A DNA stretch of 28,811 nucleotides from assembly GCA_035533255.1 (NCBI GenBank), contig DATLUE010000424.1:1-28811 (forward strand), given 5' to 3'. Below the pieces are notes generated by a model. It worked only from the letters and a program-made list of their open reading frames with translations. It had not been told where the DNA came from and ran no database searches. How positions within the stretch are numbered: position 1 is the stretch's first letter; each line of letters opens with the position of its first letter. This stretch comes from CAIKMD01 sp035533255. GTDB lineage: Bacteria; Pseudomonadota; Alphaproteobacteria; ATCC43930; CGMCC-115725. The translations under genes were made by a program, and so were the position numbers. Positions 25,815-28,811 of this stretch are shown piece by piece.

Positions 25815-27473
25815 ATGCCGGATAATCTGAGCCCGCTTGCGGGCAAAGCGGTCGCGCCATCGATGCTGGTCGATGTGCCGCGGCTGGTGACCGCCTACTT
25901 CGCCTGCAAACCGGACCCGCAGATCGCGTCGCAGCGCGTCGCGTTCGGCACCTCGGGCCATCGCGGCTCGGCCTTCGACAACGCCTTCAACGAGGCGCAT
26001 ATCCTGGCGATCAGCCAGGCGATCTGTCATCACCGGAGTCGCTGCGGCATCACCGGCCCCCTGTTCATCGGCATCGACACCCATGCGCTGTCCGCACCCG
26101 CCCTCGTCAGCGCGCTCGAGGTCCTTGTCGCAAACGGGGTCGATGTGATGCGCGACGCGCACGGCGGATACACGCCGACGCCGGTCATTTCGCACGCCAT
26201 CTTGACCTATAACAAGAAGCGCACGAACGGCCTCGCCGATGGAATCGTCATTACCCCGTCGCACAATCCGCCGGCGGATGGCGGCTTCAAGTACAACCCG
26301 CCGAACGGCGGACCGGCCGATACCGATGTGACAAATTGGATCCAGAACGCCGCGAACGCGCTGCTTGAGCACGACCTCGCCGGCCTGCGCCGCATTCCGT
26401 ATGAGCGGGCACGCAAATCCAGTCACGTCCATTCCCACGATTATGTCGGCTCCTATGTCGGCGATCTGGCGAACGTCGTCGACATGGCGGCGATCCGCGC
26501 GTCCGGCGTCAAGATCGGGATCGACCCGCTGGGCGGCGCCGGCATCCATTTTTGGCAACCGATCATCGAGCGCTACGGTATCGCCGCGACGATCGTCAAC
26601 GACGCGATCGACCCGACCTTTCGCTTCATGACGGTCGATTGGGACGGCAAGATCCGAATGGATTGCTCGTCGCCTTATGCGATGGCGCGGCTGATCGGCC
26701 TGCGCGACAACTTCGATGTCGCCTTCGCCAACGATACCGACGCCGACCGGCACGGCATCGTGACGCGATCGAGCGGCTTGATGAATCCCAATCATTACCT
26801 CGCAACCGCGATCGCCTATCTCTATGGCAATCGGCCCGGCTGGAGCGGCGACGCCGCCATTGGCAAGACCGTCGTCAGCAGCGGCATCATCGACCGGGTC
26901 GCCGCGAAACTGGGGCGCAAGCTCGTCGAGGTGCCGGTCGGGTTCAAATGGTTCGTCGATGGGCTGATCGGCGGCGCGCTCGGCTTTGCCGGCGAAGAGA
27001 GCGCCGGAGCGGCGTTCCTTCGGCGCGACGGATCGGTCTGGACCAGCGATAAGGACGGAATCATTCTCGGCCTGCTGGCCGCCGAAATCACCGCCCGGAC
27101 CAAGCGCGATCCCGGCGAAGCCTACGATCGCCTCACGCGCGAGTTGGGTTTGCCGTTTTACGAACGAATCGACGCGCCCGCGACGCCCGAACAGAAAAAG
27201 CAGTTGGCGGCGCTCTCGCCCGAAGCGATCGGCATCGCCGAGCTTGCCGGCGAGCCGATTCGAGCAAAACTCGCAGCCGCTCCGGGCAATCGCATGCCGT
27301 TCGGCGGCATCAAGGTGATTGCCGACAGCGGATGGTTTGCCGCACGGCCGTCCGGCACCGAGGATGTCTATAAAATCTACGCCGAGAGCTTTCGCAGCGA
27401 AGACCATCTGCGGCTGATCCAGCACGAGGCGAAAGCCGCGATCGCGCAAGTGTTCGAAGGCGGTTCGGCGTGA
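25815..27473 (+). CDS. pgm: Alpha-D-glucose phosphate-specific phosphoglucomutase
   Basis: A 552-residue phosphoglucomutase of the E. coli Pgm type. Catalytic elements in order: VAFGTSGHRGSAFDNAFNE near residue 40; active phosphoserine loop GIVITPSHNPPADGGFKYNP near 150; metal loop FANDTDADRHGIV near 310; sugar-binding FAGEESAGA near 393; and phosphate-binding RPSGTEDVYKIYAES near the C-terminus. It interconverts glucose-6-phosphate and glucose-1-phosphate in the cytoplasm. GAGG at 25805-25808 lies six bases before the ATG; the longer frame from 25746 overlaps the upstream gene. It is 31 nt downstream of the glucan synthase, an operon in which it supplies glucose-1-phosphate, the precursor of the UDP-glucose donor. 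Confidence 0.96.
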   Translation: MPDNLSPLAGKAVAPSMLVDVPRLVTAYFACKPDPQIASQRVAFGTSGHRGSAFDNAFNEAHILAISQAICHHRSRCGITGPLFIGIDTHALSAPALVSALEVLVANGVDVMRDAHGGYTPTPVISHAILTYNKKRTNGLADGIVITPSHNPPADGGFKYNPPNGGPADTDVTNWIQNAANALLEHDLAGLRRIPYERARKSSHVHSHDYVGSYVGDLANVVDMAAIRASGVKIGIDPLGGAGIHFWQPIIERYGIAATIVNDAIDPTFRFMTVDWDGKIRMDCSSPYAMARLIGLRDNFDVAFANDTDADRHGIVTRSSGLMNPNHYLATAIAYLYGNRPGWSGDAAIGKTVVSSGIIDRVAAKLGRKLVEVPVGFKWFVDGLIGGALGFAGEESAGAAFLRRDGSVWTSDKDGIILGLLAAEITARTKRDPGEAYDRLTRELGLPFYERIDAPATPEQKKQLAALSPEAIGIAELAGEPIRAKLAAAPGNRMPFGGIKVIADSGWFAARPSGTEDVYKIYAESFRSEDHLRLIQHEAKAAIAQVFEGGSA

Positions 27474-27547
27474 GACAAATCGGTTATTTCGGGCGTCTGT
27501 TACGGGGACGAGACCGCGACACGGCGCTCTCGATCAGCGATTCGCGA

Positions 27548-27610
27548 CCGCTAGCGAGCGCGCAGCGGCCCGCATAGCGCGAAATTCCCGCTAGCCGCGC
27601 AAGCATAGCG
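27548..27610. repeat. Tandem pair of CCGCTAGC...GCATAGCG hairpin units downstream of pgm
   Basis: CCGCTAGC at 27548-27555 and 27588-27595 alternates with GCATAGCG at 27572-27579 and 27603-27610. In each unit CGCTA can pair with TAGCG, so two hairpins form in a row. They lie in the 326-nt gap (27474-27799) between pgm and the GH16 gene. No T run follows; the nearby homopolymer is A (27621-27628). The element could be a 3' RNA-stability structure or a small extragenic palindrome copy. The rest of this gap is more AT-rich and holds no gene I can support. Confidence 0.5.
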
Positions 27611-27726
27611 AGCGAAGCCGAAAAAAAATTCAGCGGTAAAAACGGGACAAAACTCCGCCCTTAATGGTTCAGCTCAAGATCAGAAGAAAATCCCCCGCGC
27701 ATTTTCGCTTGCGTCATCCGCCTCGA

Positions 27727-27754
27727 TTGGCAAAGTGTTTCCAACAAATAAAAC
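27727..27754 (+). promoter_or_regulatory. Candidate promoter of the GH16 glycanase gene
   Basis: TTGGCA (27727-27732) and TAAAAC (27749-27754) are 16 bp apart and lie about 45-70 nt upstream of the ATG at 27800, in locally AT-rich DNA. Both hexamers are imperfect. The left arm of an inverted repeat (27740-27748) overlaps the spacer. Confidence 0.35.
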
Positions 27755-27800
27755 ACATTTCGCCGTATTGCTGCCGTAATCAGTCGGGGATTTTGTTGGA
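27740..27800 (+). promoter_or_regulatory. Inverted repeat TCCAACAAA / TTTGTTGGA reaching the GH16 start codon
   Basis: A perfect 9-bp inverted repeat has arms at 27740-27748 and 27792-27800. The right arm ends on the A of the start codon and lies just after the GGGGA ribosome site (27786-27790). In a transcript starting upstream of 27740 the hairpin would hide the start region; as DNA it could be an operator. Confidence 0.4.
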
Positions 27801-28811
27801 TGACGAGTGTTCTCACCTTTGACGACGAGTTCCAATCGCTGAGTCTGTGGAATGGATATTCCGGCACCTGGGATACGACTGCGCCTTATGTGCCGGTGAA
27901 TGGCAATGGCTACTCGCTTCCCCCGAATGGCGAGCAGGAGTGGTACATCAATTCCACTTACGCGCCGACCTCGTGGGTGCAGCCCTGGAGCGTGAGCAAC
28001 GGCGTATTGACGCTCACCGCCGCCCCGGCGCCGGCGGCGATCCAGCCGTTGATCAACGGCTATCAATACACCTCGGGCGAGGTCAATACCTCTCACTCGT
28101 TCAGCCAGACCTATGGCTTCTTCGAGATGAGAGCCGAGCTTCCGGCCGGACAAGGCCTTTGGCCGGCCTTCTGGCTGCTGCCGGAGAATGGCTCTTGGCC
28201 GCCGGAAATCGATGCGATGGAGATGCTCGGCAGCAATCCGACGACCTACTATACCAGCCTGCATTCGACCGGTAGCTGGGGCAATGAGGTGAATGGCGGT
28301 CAAGCCAACGCGGTCGCCGACACCACCACCGGCTTCCACACTTACGGCGTCGATTGGGAGCCCAATTACATCACTTACTACTTCGACGGGCACCAAGTTT
28401 ATCAGACTCCGACGCCGTCCGACATGAATGTGCCGATGTACCTGACCGCCAATCTGGCGGTCGGCGGCGCGTGGCCGGGCGACGTGAACGGCTCGACGCC
28501 GATGCCGGCGCATATGCAGATCGATTTCATTCGCGCCTATTCGTCTCTTCCTTCGTGGATTGCCGACGGAACCGACTCGACCGATACCGCTCATGGCTCG
28601 GGCGCAAGCGTTTCCTCGGCCGGCAGCTCGGCGTCGACAGGGTCGCCGGACACCGGCGCCTCGGGGGGCGCGGTCGATACCTCGGCGGGGTACTACGCGG
28701 TGCCGAACGGGGTCCAGGATGTGGCGCTGACCGGCACATGGGCGCAGACGGTGAGCGCCAATTGGCTCGGCGACACCATCACCTCGAACGATTACGGCTC
28801 GACGATTATCG
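27800..28811 (+). CDS. GH16 beta-glucanase with RTX-like C-terminal region (3' end cut by window edge)
   Basis: The open frame runs 337 codons from ATG 27800 past the right edge. Residues ~5-245 form a GH16 jelly-roll: SGEVNTSHSFSQTYGFFEMR, WPAFWLLPENG, then the catalytic motif EIDAMEMLG with nucleophile Glu136 and acid/base Glu141, and later YGVDWEPNYITYYFDG. A Ser/Gly/Thr/Asp linker (about 255-295) leads into VALTGTWAQTVSANWLGDTI, then NDYGSTII, which resembles the beta-roll or calcium-binding repeats of RTX proteins. There is no N-terminal signal peptide. GH16 plus RTX and no signal is the plan of rhizobial ExsH, exported by a type I system and able to cut succinoglycan. The actual polysaccharide here is unknown. 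The export signal would lie beyond the window. Confidence 0.9.
   Translation, partial: MTSVLTFDDEFQSLSLWNGYSGTWDTTAPYVPVNGNGYSLPPNGEQEWYINSTYAPTSWVQPWSVSNGVLTLTAAPAPAAIQPLINGYQYTSGEVNTSHSFSQTYGFFEMRAELPAGQGLWPAFWLLPENGSWPPEIDAMEMLGSNPTTYYTSLHSTGSWGNEVNGGQANAVADTTTGFHTYGVDWEPNYITYYFDGHQVYQTPTPSDMNVPMYLTANLAVGGAWPGDVNGSTPMPAHMQIDFIRAYSSLPSWIADGTDSTDTAHGSGASVSSAGSSASTGSPDTGASGGAVDTSAGYYAVPNGVQDVALTGTWAQTVSANWLGDTITSNDYGSTII

Noticed and set aside
25668..27449. 593-codon minus-strand open frame
   Set aside because: It mirrors phosphoglucomutase, whose catalytic loops are all intact on the plus strand.
27621..27628. A8 run as part of an intrinsic terminator for pgm
   Set aside because: On the plus strand the tract is A and not T, and on the minus strand the T run is not preceded by a stable hairpin, so it does not fit a terminator in either direction.
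27680..28594. 304-codon minus-strand open frame
   Set aside because: The plus strand encodes a clear GH16 domain with the EIDxxE catalytic motif over the same region, so the minus-strand frame is a shadow.

Overview
The window reads as GC-rich alphaproteobacterial chromosome. The evidence is an EcfG-like (ECF15-type) sigma factor, a giant NdvB-type cyclic beta-glucan synthase, a GH16/RTX-like secreted glycanase of the rhizobial ExsH kind, and uniformly GC-rich third codon positions. I cannot name a genus. I see no tRNA, rRNA, CRISPR array, insertion sequence or phage gene.

Layout. (a) 1-6.3 kb, signalling: a LuxR-type regulator running off the left edge, two small proteins of unknown function, a large PAS-rich membrane sensor histidine kinase followed at once by a stand-alone receiver protein, then an EcfG-like sigma factor closed by a clear intrinsic terminator. 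(b) 6.4-9.0 kb, minus strand: a YihY/BrkB-type membrane protein, an ACMSD-like metal-dependent amidohydrolase/decarboxylase, and the 3' remnant of a short-chain dehydrogenase. (c) 9.1-13.9 kb, transport and oxygenation: a POT-family transporter, an LLM flavin oxidoreductase, an HD-domain protein whose metal ligands are spaced like those of the diiron oxygenase PhnZ, and a divergent Rieske non-haem iron oxygenase. This looks like a catabolic locus with three different O2-activating chemistries. (d) 13.96-16.64 kb, electron transfer: a Tat-exported HiPIP, divergently a Cyc2-like outer-membrane fused cytochrome-porin, and a dihaem c4-type lipoprotein cytochrome. This combination is known from Fe(II) oxidation and is the most interesting part of the window. 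(e) 17.0-28.8 kb, glucan metabolism: a roughly 2930-residue cyclic beta-1,2-glucan synthase, phosphoglucomutase 31 nt downstream, and a GH16 glycanase with an RTX-like tail running off the right edge.

How the parts work together. In (d) the porin-cytochrome would take electrons at the cell surface and pass them to periplasmic carriers (c4 cytochrome and/or HiPIP). In (e) phosphoglucomutase makes glucose-1-phosphate, the precursor of UDP-glucose, which the glucan synthase polymerises and cyclises. In (c) a transporter and several oxygenases suggest breakdown of an unidentified organic compound. These roles are inferred from family membership and gene order.
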